Shown piece after piece: positions 48,464 through 58,383 of a stretch of DNA of 64,000 nt (positions are counted from its first letter, which is position 1; the number at the start of each line of letters is the position of its first letter). The translations under genes were made by a program, and so were the position numbers. The notes beneath the pieces were generated by a model. The model searched no databases, had not been told where the DNA came from, and was given only the letters and a program-made list of their open reading frames with translations. The DNA lies in the NCBI GenBank assembly GCA_019090615.1, contig JAHRVQ010000012.1, positions 62,001 through 126,000 on the forward strand. Direction: 5' to 3'. The stretch comes from Pseudomonadales bacterium. GTDB lineage: Bacteria; Pseudomonadota; Gammaproteobacteria; Pseudomonadales; Azotimanducaceae.

Positions 48464-48480
48464 ACACACAATTTCCAGCA

Positions 48481-48508
48481 AATAAGTGCTCAGCCAATAA
48501 GTGCTCAG
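48481..48508 (+). repeat. 15-bp tandem duplication before ATPase gene
   Basis: AATAAGTGCTCAG at 48481-48493 and 48496-48508, in the short gap before the ATPase gene's ribosome site. Confidence 0.85.
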
Positions 48509-48536
48509 AAAAAAGTGTCCAGCAAGGAAACTACGC

Positions 48537-49298
48537 ATGCCCAGCAAGAGATCAACAATATCCGCTAAGCTATCCGATAAGCAGCCAGCAACCGCTGCTC
48601 CCAGGACCGACCAGGCCATAATTACAACCCGATCACTCTGCCGCTATTATGGTGATGACGAACATAACAAAGTAAAAGCCGTTGACAACATCAGTATTGA
48701 AATCAGGCCAGCTGAATTCACCGCTATCGTTGGGCCTTCTGGTTCAGGCAAAACAACCTTGCTGCATTTACTGGGCGGGCTGGATGACGTTACCTCAGGT
48801 AGCGTCGAGCTGGCAGGGACTAACATTGCCGATATGTCAGGGGCGCAACTAGCAGATTTCCGTCGCGATCATATAGGTTTTATCTTTCAGGCTTACAATC
48901 TGATCCCAGTTTTATCGGCCGCCGAAAACATCGAATATATTATGCTACTACAAGGGATTAACAACAACACCCGCAAACAGCGCGTCGAACAAATGCTAGC
49001 TCAGGTCGGGCTACAGGGCCATGGCAATCGACGACCGAATAAATTATCTGGCGGCCAACAACAACGGGTGGCCATTGCCCGCGCCATGGCGTCAAAACCG
49101 GATATTATTCTTGCTGATGAACCGACTGCCAATCTTGATTCTAAAACCGGTATTGCGCTGTTAGATCTCATGAAAACTTTGAATGAAACTAACAATATAA
49201 CTTTCGTTTTTTCAACCCATGATGAAAAAATCATGAACCGTGCCAGTAGGCTGATTCACATCGAGGATGGCCAGGTCATAAAAGATGAAAACCGGTAA
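48537..49298 (+). CDS. ABC transporter ATP-binding protein, LolD/MacB type
   Basis: A 253-residue ATPase. Walker A is [11 protein letters not shown], the Q-loop region reads [13 protein letters not shown], the signature is LSGGQQQRV, and Walker B is [13 protein letters not shown]. These are features of the LolD/MacB family that pairs with FtsX-type permeases. The first ~20 residues are a low-complexity leader. I chose the ATG at 48537 because AAGGAAA lies eight bases before it; GTG 48501 is in frame but inside the repeat. It powers the two permeases encoded upstream. Confidence 0.92.
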   Translation: MPSKRSTISAKLSDKQPATAAPRTDQAIITTRSLCRYYGDDEHNKVKAVDNISIEIRPAEFTAIVGPSGSGKTTLLHLLGGLDDVTSGSVELAGTNIADMSGAQLADFRRDHIGFIFQAYNLIPVLSAAENIEYIMLLQGINNNTRKQRVEQMLAQVGLQGHGNRRPNKLSGGQQQRVAIARAMASKPDIILADEPTANLDSKTGIALLDLMKTLNETNNITFVFSTHDEKIMNRASRLIHIEDGQVIKDENR

Positions 49299-49301
49299 CC
49301 T

Positions 49302-50498
49302 ATGCCTGCACTGGTAACAATTATACTGATATTTTTTTGCCCATGGGCAATAGCAGAAATTCAGTTCTCGGGCTACATAAAGAACTTTAACCTTGTCCAG
49401 CAAGCTTTAGAAAACCGCGCCTTTGAGATTGACCAACACTACCAAGGCCAGATAAATAGCCGTCTTATATTCGATTATTTTAGGCCAGGTCAGGCATGGC
49501 AGATACACTACGAAATTGGCCTTGAAGCAGAATCGCAGCGGCGACCACAAGCCTTCACAACTGCCAGCGAAGGTTATCGCGTGAGCGACATCCGTGCCCA
49601 GCTGGGCCCTGACAGTAAACGCAGAAAAACTACGCTGCCGCAAAACCTTGACCGCCTGAATGTCCAGTTCCAACTCGCATCGGGTGACCTGACCCTGGGT
49701 AGACAGGCAATCACTTTTGGCAGCGCCAGGATAATCAATCCAACGGATGTATTTTTACCCTTTGAAGTACGCACCCTGGATACTGAATATCGCACTGGAA
49801 TTGACGCCATTCGGTTCCAGAAACCCTTAGGCCCGCTGTCGGAACTCGACCTTGGTGTGGTGCTCGGCGCGGATGCCAGAGCGGACAACTCAGCTGCTTT
49901 TATGCAGCTACAAACCAATATCGCCGGCCACGACATACAATTCAGCGCCCTGCGTTTCAGCCAGCATAATCTGCTCGGCGCCGGCCTACAGTCCTCTATT
50001 GGCATCTTTGGCGTCTGGTTAGAAGCAGCCCAGGTCAGTGGTAACGAGGATTATTTCAGGGCCTCAGCAGGCTTCGATTTCGGTTTATTCGGCCCTGACT
50101 TTATAGGCGCCGGCAATATTCTCGCTATGCTTGAATATCATTACAACGGCGCCGGCAGTAAAAACGAGCAGGATTATCTCAGTCAACCACAGCGTTTCCC
50201 GTACCAGTCAGGCGGTGTATTGCTCCGCGGTCAGAATTATCTTTTACCGGCACTCAATATGCAGGCCAGTGTACGCCTGACCTTAAGCCTGCAGGGGATT
50301 TTAAATCTGGACGACGGCTCGCTTTTTATCAACTTTAATGGCGACTATAACCTGACCAACAATCTGTATTTGCGGCTTGGCTGGTATTTATTTTCCGGCG
50401 ATGACTTTCGCTTAACTGCTAATCAACAAGTAGTTCCTGGTTCAGAATATGGCGGCAACCCAAACAGTTTAATCGTTGGCCTAAGATACTATTTCTAG
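49302..50498 (+). CDS. Outer-membrane beta-barrel protein
   Basis: A 398-residue protein with a signal peptide (MPALVTIILIFFCPWAIA). The mature part is a run of alternating amphipathic strands that ends in Tyr-Tyr-Phe, as expected for a BAM-assembled barrel. The start follows the ATPase stop by three bases, so it belongs to the same operon. I cannot assign a named porin family. By position it could be the outer-membrane receiver or exit point for the substrate moved by the ABC system. Confidence 0.75.
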   Translation: MPALVTIILIFFCPWAIAEIQFSGYIKNFNLVQQALENRAFEIDQHYQGQINSRLIFDYFRPGQAWQIHYEIGLEAESQRRPQAFTTASEGYRVSDIRAQLGPDSKRRKTTLPQNLDRLNVQFQLASGDLTLGRQAITFGSARIINPTDVFLPFEVRTLDTEYRTGIDAIRFQKPLGPLSELDLGVVLGADARADNSAAFMQLQTNIAGHDIQFSALRFSQHNLLGAGLQSSIGIFGVWLEAAQVSGNEDYFRASAGFDFGLFGPDFIGAGNILAMLEYHYNGAGSKNEQDYLSQPQRFPYQSGGVLLRGQNYLLPALNMQASVRLTLSLQGILNLDDGSLFINFNGDYNLTNNLYLRLGWYLFSGDDFRLTANQQVVPGSEYGGNPNSLIVGLRYYF

Positions 50499-50735
50499 TT
50501 ACCTCAACTATGCCAGGTATGCCGAGCAAAAATTGGCGTCATAATACATTCTTCGTCAGGGTAAAGTTTTTCATCGAAACCCGTGCCTAATTTATTAATG
50601 AACAACTGATGACAAATCTAACAGGAAGAATAGCTTTATTATCAATCAAATTTGATACTGGCAGCACAATACGTATGATGAAAACATCAAAAGAATAAAA
50701 ATGGCCAACAATGTCAACGTAACAGGAGCGTAAGA

Positions 50736-51926
50736 ATGGTCAAGCTGGATCAGTTCAGAATGGAAACCCGCGAATGGCTTGACGCCAATTGCCCACTCTC
50801 AATGCGCACCCCTGCTAAAGAAGAAGAAATGTATGGCGGGCCTAGAACAACTGACAAGGATGCGCTGTTGTGGCTCGACAGAATGGCCGCTAAGGGCTGG
50901 ACAGCACCACAATGGCCCACTGAATATGGCGGCGCAGGCCTTTCAAAGACAGAGTATCTGATCCTGCAGGAAGAAATGCTGGCGATTAAAGCTCGCCTGC
51001 CTGCACAGGGTATGGGTTTTAGCATGATAGGCCCGACTTTACTCGACTACGGCACAGAGCAGCAAAAACTCACCCATCTACCAAAAATCGCCAGCGGTGA
51101 AATTCGCTGGTGCCAGGGCTATAGTGAACCAGGCGCCGGGTCTGACCTGGCAAGTTTACAAACCCGCTGTGAAGATAAGGGCGACTATTTTCAGATCAAT
51201 GGGCAAAAAACCTGGACTTCAGGTGCGCAACACGCCGACTGGATATTTACTCTGGTACGAACCGACCCAAAAGTACCTAAACATGATGGCATTAGTTTTG
51301 TACTCATTGATATGGACCAGGCCGGCGTCACTACCCGACCCATCGGTTTACTCAGCGGCAATTCACCATTTTGCGAAACTTTCTTTGATAATGCCCGCGC
51401 AGAAAAGTATAACCTGGTTGGCCAGTTAAACAGGGGTTGGACCGTCGGCAAACGACTACTACAACATGAACGTAGCTCGATTGCCGGCCTCAATAGTGGC
51501 GGTATGCGGGGTCGCTATGAAAACATGCGGGATCTGGCGACCCTGGCCAAAGAGTATATTGGCCTGATACAGGGCAAAATCTCTGACCCAACGCTGCGCC
51601 AGTCGATTATAGAAAACAATATGGACCAACAGGCATTTAATATCACCCAGCGACGGGCCATGGCTGAAAACGAATCCGGAGATACCCAGGGACATGCCAC
51701 TTCAATGTTTAAATACTATGGCGCGGGGGTTAACCAACAGCAACTGGAATTACAACTCAAGGTGATGGGCACTCAATCGTTAGGTTGGGAGGGGCCCGAA
51801 TTTTCAGAAGAAGAGGCCGATTTAACCCGCAGCTGGTTACGCTCCAAAGCGAGCTCTATTGCCGGCGGCAGCTCTGAAGTACAATTAAATATTGTTGCCA
51901 AAAGAGTGCTGGGGTTACCGGATTAG
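50736..51926 (+). CDS. Acyl-CoA dehydrogenase family protein
   Basis: A 396-residue flavoprotein of the same subgroup as the gene at 19446; WPTEYGG, GYSEPGAGSDLAS, NGQKTWTS and the C-terminal AGGSSEVQLNIVAKRVLGLPD agree almost word for word. An AGGAG ribosome site lies eight bases before the ATG. It probably introduces a double bond into a CoA thioester. The acyl-CoA ligase at 54346 and amidase at 52661 are nearby but on different transcripts. Duplication of the gene suggests distinct chain or ring substrates. Confidence 0.9.
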   Translation: MVKLDQFRMETREWLDANCPLSMRTPAKEEEMYGGPRTTDKDALLWLDRMAAKGWTAPQWPTEYGGAGLSKTEYLILQEEMLAIKARLPAQGMGFSMIGPTLLDYGTEQQKLTHLPKIASGEIRWCQGYSEPGAGSDLASLQTRCEDKGDYFQINGQKTWTSGAQHADWIFTLVRTDPKVPKHDGISFVLIDMDQAGVTTRPIGLLSGNSPFCETFFDNARAEKYNLVGQLNRGWTVGKRLLQHERSSIAGLNSGGMRGRYENMRDLATLAKEYIGLIQGKISDPTLRQSIIENNMDQQAFNITQRRAMAENESGDTQGHATSMFKYYGAGVNQQQLELQLKVMGTQSLGWEGPEFSEEEADLTRSWLRSKASSIAGGSSEVQLNIVAKRVLGLPD

Positions 51927-51996
51927 CAACTTCTAGAATTACTAGCGGCACTGGCACCTGGTATCAAGTGGCTTCAAAAATGAAATGTATATCGCA

Positions 51997-52593
51997 TCAC
52001 GCAGGCGCTGCCAACAAATTTCTAACCCTGAGCTGCAGTGCGGGTATAACGCTCTGCTCGAACCAGGGGTTTTTCTTTAACCAGATATTATTCCGCGGGC
52101 TAGGATGGGGCAATGGCAACTGGTCAGGCCAATAGTCCTGCCAGCTTCTAACGGTTTCTGTCAAGTTCTTCTTCTGCTGAGCTTTTAAGTGCCATTTTTG
52201 CGCATAAAGACCAATCACCAACACTAGACTAATATTGGGCATTGCAGCTAATAAATCAGCACGCCAGGTTGCAGCACATTCTGCTAGCGGCGGTAAATCA
52301 CCCGACTTGCCCGTACCCGGATAACAAAATCCCATCGGTAATATCGACACTTTTGTCGGATCATAAAACTCAGCCTCACTAACACCCATCCAGGTACGTA
52401 ATCGATCGCCGCTTTGATCCGTAAATGGCTTGCCCGACTTGTGCACTCTGATACCTGGCGCCTGCCCGGCTATCAATATTCTGGCATCGGTATGTGCTTG
52501 TAATACCGGATTTGCGCCAAGGGGTAATTTTTGTTCGCACTGGGTACATGCACGTACATCCGAGACAATAACTTCAAGTGCAGCTTGATTCAC
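51997..52593 (-). CDS. Uracil-DNA glycosylase-superfamily protein
   Basis: A 198-residue protein of the UDG fold. Motif 1 is GQAPGIRVHKSGKPF and the C-terminal motif is LPHPSPRNN. Cys16 and Cys19 (CTQC) resemble half of the iron-sulfur cluster seen in family 4 enzymes; further cysteines in GFCYPG and LAECAA might complete it. It probably excises uracil or another deaminated base, but specificity is not settled. It stands close downstream of the amidase gene on the same strand. Confidence 0.82.
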   Translation of the reverse strand: MNQAALEVIVSDVRACTQCEQKLPLGANPVLQAHTDARILIAGQAPGIRVHKSGKPFTDQSGDRLRTWMGVSEAEFYDPTKVSILPMGFCYPGTGKSGDLPPLAECAATWRADLLAAMPNISLVLVIGLYAQKWHLKAQQKKNLTETVRSWQDYWPDQLPLPHPSPRNNIWLKKNPWFEQSVIPALQLRVRNLLAAPA

Positions 52594-52660
52594 AATTTTT
52601 CACCCTTCAATACTATTATTTTCTAACGTTTTTTTTACCTTGCTGACCTCTCTAACAAGT

Positions 52661-54133
52661 TTAATCCCCATAACCAGCCGGCGGCCTAAAACCGCCAAAC
52701 ACTTCAGCCACCAGACGGGCAAATTCAATGGTGGTATAATCATCAAACTCCGCACCAATAACCTGCAACCCAACCGGCATGCCATTTTCAGCCAACCCCA
52801 TTGGGAACACCGTACTCGGCAAGTTACCAACTATAGACATCCCAGCCCAGAACAAACCCTTAAAATAACCACTTTGTTGGCCATTAATATTCAGTTTACG
52901 CGCGGCGAAGGGTCCATGGTCATGGGCGAAAGCGGTCGAGACCGAAATGGGGCAAACTAGCACATCCCACTCCGCAAAAAACCGATTCCAGGCATGTCGC
53001 ATCAGAGTGCGCTGATGGTCATGCAGCGCCCAATCGTTATAACTCTGCACCGCCCCTCGCGCCATAACCGCCGCGTTAGATATGTCGGCTGGTGAATATT
53101 TTTCAGCTGCCCGCTGGTTGCTGGCAAATACAGCGGGTGATACCCCAGAGTGATTAACTGCCTGCATTAAATTGCTATAGGTATTCATAGCAATATCAGT
53201 ATCAATATCCGGTCGCGCCTGGGTGGAAATTTTTGTACCCATGCGGACCAGTTCTGCTGCCAGTAGTTCAGATTTCTCCACCACCATCTGATCAACCGGC
53301 GCGGCATCATCTGTATGCCAGAACGCCACCCGAAAATCCTTCAGCGCCCGCGCCCTTGGCGCCGGCAAATCTATTTTCCACCCTTTCTTATTCAGCGTGA
53401 TAGGCCCTACGGTTAACGCCATACTTAATCGCAAATCTTCCGCGCTTCTACCGAGCGGCCCAACCACAGCAATATCAGGACCATTGCTCACATCAACCAC
53501 GGGCGGCTTATGGCCGGCAAAGGGCACAATACCCCAGGTAGGTTTATGCCCGTAGACGCCGCAATAGTGCGCTGGGTTTCGAATCGAACCCCCTATATCT
53601 GATCCTGCCTCAAGCCCCGTTAAACCGGCACTCAGCACCGCCGCCGAACCACCAGAAGAGCCGCCCGGGGTTTTGCTAATATCCCACGGATTGTTGGTTT
53701 GGCCATAAACTGCGTTATAACTCTGAAAATCTGCCAGCATTTCTGGCACATTAGTTTTGCCTAAAATATGCGCCCCAGCGCCCTTCAGGGCACTGACAAC
53801 ATGAGCATCAGTTTTTGCAACCCTATCTTTCCAGGCGGGCATACCCCAGGTTGTTTTAAGGCCCTGTACGTCAAAGGATTCTTTCACCGATATAGGCAAA
53901 CCATGTAACGGTCCCAGTACTCGCCCTTTAGCCAGGTGTTTATCCGCCTGTTTTGCTGCCTGCAGGGCATTATCAAAATCACGCACCACCATCGCATTCA
54001 GCTGTTGATCAAATTTCTCAATACGGGCGATAAAATATTCTGTTAATGCCACCGAGCTAATGGCTTTGCTGGTAATCATTGCACTGAGTTCAATTGCAGA
54101 TTTAAACCCAGGCTCTTGTATTTTCTGCGACAT
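52661..54133 (-). CDS. Amidase-signature-family hydrolase
   Basis: A 490-residue amidase-signature enzyme with the Ser-cisSer-Lys triad. Lys is in LPISVKESF, cis-Ser in GGSSGGSAAV, and the nucleophile in GSDIGGSIRNPA. There is no signal peptide, so it hydrolyses an amide in the cytosol; the substrate is not predictable. I start it at 54133 because GAGG lies seven bases upstream; the frame is open to 54160. It may share a transcript with the UDG-like gene 67 bp downstream. Confidence 0.9.
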   Translation of the reverse strand: MSQKIQEPGFKSAIELSAMITSKAISSVALTEYFIARIEKFDQQLNAMVVRDFDNALQAAKQADKHLAKGRVLGPLHGLPISVKESFDVQGLKTTWGMPAWKDRVAKTDAHVVSALKGAGAHILGKTNVPEMLADFQSYNAVYGQTNNPWDISKTPGGSSGGSAAVLSAGLTGLEAGSDIGGSIRNPAHYCGVYGHKPTWGIVPFAGHKPPVVDVSNGPDIAVVGPLGRSAEDLRLSMALTVGPITLNKKGWKIDLPAPRARALKDFRVAFWHTDDAAPVDQMVVEKSELLAAELVRMGTKISTQARPDIDTDIAMNTYSNLMQAVNHSGVSPAVFASNQRAAEKYSPADISNAAVMARGAVQSYNDWALHDHQRTLMRHAWNRFFAEWDVLVCPISVSTAFAHDHGPFAARKLNINGQQSGYFKGLFWAGMSIVGNLPSTVFPMGLAENGMPVGLQVIGAEFDDYTTIEFARLVAEVFGGFRPPAGYGD

Positions 54134-54345
54134 CCCTGTACCTCTGTCTTTTATACGCAATATAGGCTTGTTTGAAATAACAGCAGCCTTTATCCTGTCT
54201 TTTGTAGTCTACAAAAATAGCTCCGTAATAAAACAGCACTATCAATAAAATTTCCATACAAAGTTCTTCCCAATAGATCGAATAAAATAACTCCATATAA
54301 AAACAGCATCATCAAAATAGTCTTTACCCTAGCAGTGAGTGTTAT

Positions 54346-55887
54346 ATGCAAAACAATCTTGGTTTATTCCTCTCCAAACGTGCCTTTCTATCACCAAACC
54401 TGGAAGCCTATGTCGATGGCATCGGCGATTTAAGACTAACTTACGCAGAACTTAATAACCGCTGCAATCGTGTTGCGAATGCCCTAGTAGCTGATGGCAT
54501 CTGCAAAGGTGAACGGGTTGGGTTATTGCTTATGAACTCGGCTGAATTTATGGAAGCCTACTTTGCGCTGGCAAAAATTGGCGCCGTAGTGGTTCCCCTA
54601 AACTGGCGCCTGGTAGCTGATGAACTGGAATTCATTCTCAAAGATAGCGGCACCGAAAGACTTATTTTTGGCGATGAATTTTTACCCACCGTGGCAGAAT
54701 TGCATAGCCGGGGCGATAAAACAGATATTAAACAATGGTTACAGGTCGAAGGCAGTGAACCAGTAGCGGAATTTGCCACTCACTATGAAACCTTTCGTGA
54801 CGCTGGCTCGGTAGACGAACCCGAATGCCACGCAAAAGACGATGATATGCTTTATATCATGTATACCTCTGGCACAACGGGCCTGCCCAAAGGCGTAGTA
54901 CATACCCATCACTCAGCAATCTGGGCCGTAATCACCATGGGAATCACGGCTGAACACCGAGAAAAGGACCGCTATCTGGCCTGCCTGCCGATGTTTCATG
55001 TGGGTGCCCTTTCACCATTGGCAGTTAATGTATGGCAGGGCGCCACCAGTATCGTCATGCGTAGTTTTGACCCGGTACGCGCCTGGGAATTAATCCAGCA
55101 AGAAAAAATCACCACCGGACTCGCTGTCCCAGCCATGCTTAATTTCATGTTGCAGGTAGCTTTCGATCAATATGACTATTCCTCCCTGCGCTGGATTATG
55201 ACCGGTGCGGCACCAGTACCGGTATCTTTGACAGAGCAATATAACGAACTCGGCATAGGCCTGTTACAGGTTTATGGTCTTACCGAAAGCTGCGGCCCGA
55301 CCTGCCTGATGGATGCCGATAATGCCCTGCGCAAACCAGGCTCAACAGGTCGCGCCTTCTTTCATACCAATGTAAAGATAATGGATGACAATGGCCAACA
55401 ATGTGCACCCGGCGTTGCCGGCGAAATATGGGTACAGGGCGCACATATCATGCGTGAATACTGGCATCGACCCGAGGCCACAGCGGATACCCTGGTGGAC
55501 GGCTGGCTACGCACCGGTGATGTTGCGACAATGGATGATGAAGGTTTTGTGACCATCCAGGACCGCATGAAAGACATGATTATTTCCGGCGGAGAAAATG
55601 TATACCCAGCGGAAATCGAAGGTGTGTTGGCCGCTCACCCTGCGATCAACGATGTGGCAATAATCGGCCAGCAAAGCGCAAAATGGGGTGAATCGCCATT
55701 AGCGATTATTGTCACAGCCGACTCATGCCTAACTGAAAGCGACGTTTTGAGTTTTTGCAAAGGTAAGCTAGCTGGCTTCAAACAACCCAAGGTAGTGGAA
55801 TTTATCGACGAGATTCCACGCAACCCAAGCGGCAAGATCTTGAAACGACTACTACGGGAACAGTTTCCAAAGCAAGCGCCCGCTTAA
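54346..55887 (+). CDS. Acyl-CoA ligase (AMP-binding family)
   Basis: A 513-residue ANL-superfamily ligase. The P-loop MYTSGTTGLPKGVVHTH is near residue 170, followed by the YGLTESCG motif, the DRMKDMIISGGENVYPAEIE hinge and the C-terminal Lys in PSGKILKR that is needed for adenylation. It activates a carboxylic acid through acyl-AMP to acyl-CoA, probably a fatty or aromatic acid. It diverges from the amidase gene. It could supply substrate to the acyl-CoA dehydrogenases in this window. Confidence 0.92.
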   Translation: MQNNLGLFLSKRAFLSPNLEAYVDGIGDLRLTYAELNNRCNRVANALVADGICKGERVGLLLMNSAEFMEAYFALAKIGAVVVPLNWRLVADELEFILKDSGTERLIFGDEFLPTVAELHSRGDKTDIKQWLQVEGSEPVAEFATHYETFRDAGSVDEPECHAKDDDMLYIMYTSGTTGLPKGVVHTHHSAIWAVITMGITAEHREKDRYLACLPMFHVGALSPLAVNVWQGATSIVMRSFDPVRAWELIQQEKITTGLAVPAMLNFMLQVAFDQYDYSSLRWIMTGAAPVPVSLTEQYNELGIGLLQVYGLTESCGPTCLMDADNALRKPGSTGRAFFHTNVKIMDDNGQQCAPGVAGEIWVQGAHIMREYWHRPEATADTLVDGWLRTGDVATMDDEGFVTIQDRMKDMIISGGENVYPAEIEGVLAAHPAINDVAIIGQQSAKWGESPLAIIVTADSCLTESDVLSFCKGKLAGFKQPKVVEFIDEIPRNPSGKILKRLLREQFPKQAPA

Positions 55888-55935
55888 CTAAGCCAATGGA
55901 TGCAGCCATTAAATACCACAGCCGTGCCTGCATCC

Positions 55936-55971
55936 ATTGCTGAATTTATTGCTGAATTTATTGCTGAATTT
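55936..55971 (+). repeat. 12-bp tandem triplication
   Basis: ATTGCTGAATTT three times, perfect, in the gap between the convergent ligase and chemoreceptor genes. Confidence 0.95.
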
Positions 55972-56046
55972 ATAAAAAGAAGCACTGTTTTACCGCTAAC
56001 CCGTCTTATTAACGTGGAATGAAATAGCTGCGACTATAATCGTTGA

Positions 56047-57750
56047 TCATTCCACTTTGAAAACAGCAACCGTGGCATTTAGCTCCTCGATCTGAGTGGT
56101 GAGTTTATCAACCCGGGTTTTACTTTCCTGAACCGCATCTTTAGTGGCATCACTGATGGACATCACCACATCGCAGCTCTTGCCAATATCCATTATCGAC
56201 TTAACCTGTTGCTCTAACTCAATGGCGATGTTGCTATCGCCTTCACTAATGGAATAAATACCTTCGGCTACTTCGGCAAGCATTTCACAGGCCTCTTTAG
56301 AGGCTACCTGACAACTTTCACTATTCGTTTTGCTATGTTTGAGAGAATCGATGACTTCAACAATGCCACCTTTCAGACTCATTACAATATCTCTAATTTC
56401 TGTAGCGGAATCTTGCGTACGCCTGGCCAGAACCCGTACCTCATCGGCCACGACCGCAAAACCACGTCCCTGATCTCCGGCCCGAGCCGCTTCGATTGCC
56501 GCATTTAAAGCCAATAAATTGGTTTGCTCAGCAAAGCTCTCGATCACCTCGATCACCTTAGAAACCCGGTGGCTATTTATTTCTAATTCCTTTGCTCTTA
56601 ATTCTGTGTCCTGTAAATCAGAATTAAGCCCACCGGTATCAACCATATTTTTTTCGATCTGAGTAGCAACCCCATGTACCTTAATTTTGGTTCGATCGGC
56701 ATTTTCAGCACCAACAGCGCTATGTTCGGCGACTTTTTTAATATTCTCCGTCACCTCAGCCATCACTCGGGTTAATTCCGCGATATGGTCATGCTGGTTA
56801 ATCGATTGTTCATAAGTCTCATCCATCAGCTGTAAAACCTCACCGGAATACCGGTTAAGCCGTTGGTTTTTTGCCAACACTGATACAATGACACCCTGCA
56901 GTTTTTTCACAAACTTATTAAAATATTGTGCCAGACGAGTAACTTCATCATGACCCGCATCGACCATTTTATGCGTTAAGTCAGCTTCACCTGAAGATAT
57001 GGCCAGCATTTTTGCCACTGAATCATTAAGCGGAGTGATGATTGAACGTTGGATAATCCAGCTGAGAACGATAAAAATCCCGAATAGAACAATCACATTC
57101 GTCGATAACTGAATGGCCCAGTCGGAGAACACCGCCTCTACATGGTCCAGGTAGACACCCGATATAAGCAACCATTGCCAGGGGTCGAACCGCACCACAA
57201 AGGTGAGTTTACGCTCTCCTTCCACCCCTTTGGTACCAGGGCGGTACAATATCGGGCCCTTGGCTAATATATAACCCAGAAACCCTGAACCCTCTGGCCA
57301 GCTCTTACTGGTCTCATCAACTATAACTTTAAACAGTGTTTCGGCAGCGCCGGCATTGGCCTTTTTCACATATTCCGCGGTAAAGCCCGTATGACTACCA
57401 GGTGGCCCCTCAATCTTGGTAATAAACGGATGCATTACCGTTGAACCATCTTCTCGTAAGACTGCTACATAGCCTTTTTCACCATACCTGACCAGACGTA
57501 GCGCCTCTTTTGCCTGATATTTCGCCTCATCCTCAGTCATCTCACCGCTTTGAAACTGGCTATAAAAATATTCAATGATCTGGTAACAAACCAGGGTGAT
57601 CCTTTTTGTCTGGATTTTCTGCTGATCAGAGTATTGGAGACTGGCTTTTTGCAGCGAAAAATAGCCTAACAGGCCCATAGCAACCGCCCCCATCAGCGCG
57701 AGCAGCATGATGCGATGTTTAATCAGTAATCGACGAAAAAGCGCATCCAT
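56047..57750 (-). CDS. Methyl-accepting chemotaxis protein
   Basis: A 567-residue chemoreceptor. There are two membrane helices (about 10-32 and 212-238) flanking a single-Cache-type periplasmic domain of about 170 residues with YGEKGYVAV and the [11 protein letters not shown] segment. A HAMP linker follows, then the signalling domain with the highly conserved hairpin tip [32 protein letters not shown]. No NWETF-type tail is visible. Cache domains bind small organic acids or amines. No other chemotaxis genes are nearby. Confidence 0.93.
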   Translation of the reverse strand: MDALFRRLLIKHRIMLLALMGAVAMGLLGYFSLQKASLQYSDQQKIQTKRITLVCYQIIEYFYSQFQSGEMTEDEAKYQAKEALRLVRYGEKGYVAVLREDGSTVMHPFITKIEGPPGSHTGFTAEYVKKANAGAAETLFKVIVDETSKSWPEGSGFLGYILAKGPILYRPGTKGVEGERKLTFVVRFDPWQWLLISGVYLDHVEAVFSDWAIQLSTNVIVLFGIFIVLSWIIQRSIITPLNDSVAKMLAISSGEADLTHKMVDAGHDEVTRLAQYFNKFVKKLQGVIVSVLAKNQRLNRYSGEVLQLMDETYEQSINQHDHIAELTRVMAEVTENIKKVAEHSAVGAENADRTKIKVHGVATQIEKNMVDTGGLNSDLQDTELRAKELEINSHRVSKVIEVIESFAEQTNLLALNAAIEAARAGDQGRGFAVVADEVRVLARRTQDSATEIRDIVMSLKGGIVEVIDSLKHSKTNSESCQVASKEACEMLAEVAEGIYSISEGDSNIAIELEQQVKSIMDIGKSCDVVMSISDATKDAVQESKTRVDKLTTQIEELNATVAVFKVE

Positions 57751-57935
57751 GCCACAAGTGCCTTGAAATACTATTCCTATATGATGAAGCCTAGACCAGT
57801 TTACGACAAAGCCTTAAGCCATCACTATCATTAGCCGATAAAATTCATAAGCAGGCAAAGGCATTAAACAGCAAGACGAATGGCTAATACGCCATAACGC
57901 GAGTGCTTCGCACCAGCCAATAATTTGATCAGCTA

Positions 57936-57955
57936 ATGCGCTACAATAAGCGCAT
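57936..57955 (+). promoter_or_regulatory. Hairpin covering both candidate start codons
   Basis: ATGCGCT and AGCGCAT pair perfectly around a 6-base loop. The left arm contains the ATG at 57936 and the right arm includes the first bases of the ATG at 57954, so the fold would hide the start from ribosomes. Confidence 0.4.
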
Positions 57956-58346
57956 GAAAGATTGTAATAGTTGTGGCAAATGTTGTGTTAAATACAGCGA
58001 TGGTGGACTGTCTGCCACTGACCAGGAGGTAGATTTCTGGGAGGCATTCAGGCCCGAAATTACCCCCTATATTAACGCCGGTGAAATCTGGATGGACCCA
58101 GAAAACGGTCAGCAGCTTAAACGCTGCCCCTGGTTAAGCCAGGATTCAGTGAACAATAAATATCTTTGTAGTATCTACAATGATCGTCCTGACGATTGTA
58201 TGCACTATCCGGTCACGGTTACGCAAATGGTGGAAGATGAATGCCAGATGCTTGAAGTACGTGACTTACGAAATCCTGACCAGGCCCAACGAGACCTGGA
58301 CAAGCTAATGATTGACAGCCGGCCACCTGTGCTGGGAAATCATTAA
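57936..58346 (+). CDS. YkgJ-type cysteine-cluster protein
   Basis: A 136-residue soluble protein with the CNSCGKCC cluster at the N-terminus and further Cys in CPWL, CSIY and DDCMHYP, the pattern of the zinc/iron-chelating YkgJ family of unknown function. Two in-frame ATGs exist, 57936 and 57954. Both are caught in a perfect 7-bp hairpin (57936-57955), and neither has a good ribosome site. The second gives the usual family N-terminus. It is followed by the truncated Crp-like gene after 37 bp. Confidence 0.82.
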   Translation: MRYNKRMKDCNSCGKCCVKYSDGGLSATDQEVDFWEAFRPEITPYINAGEIWMDPENGQQLKRCPWLSQDSVNNKYLCSIYNDRPDDCMHYPVTVTQMVEDECQMLEVRDLRNPDQAQRDLDKLMIDSRPPVLGNH

Positions 58347-58383
58347 TCGCTAAACGTAAATTTAGCCTACCTGGTTAGTATGT

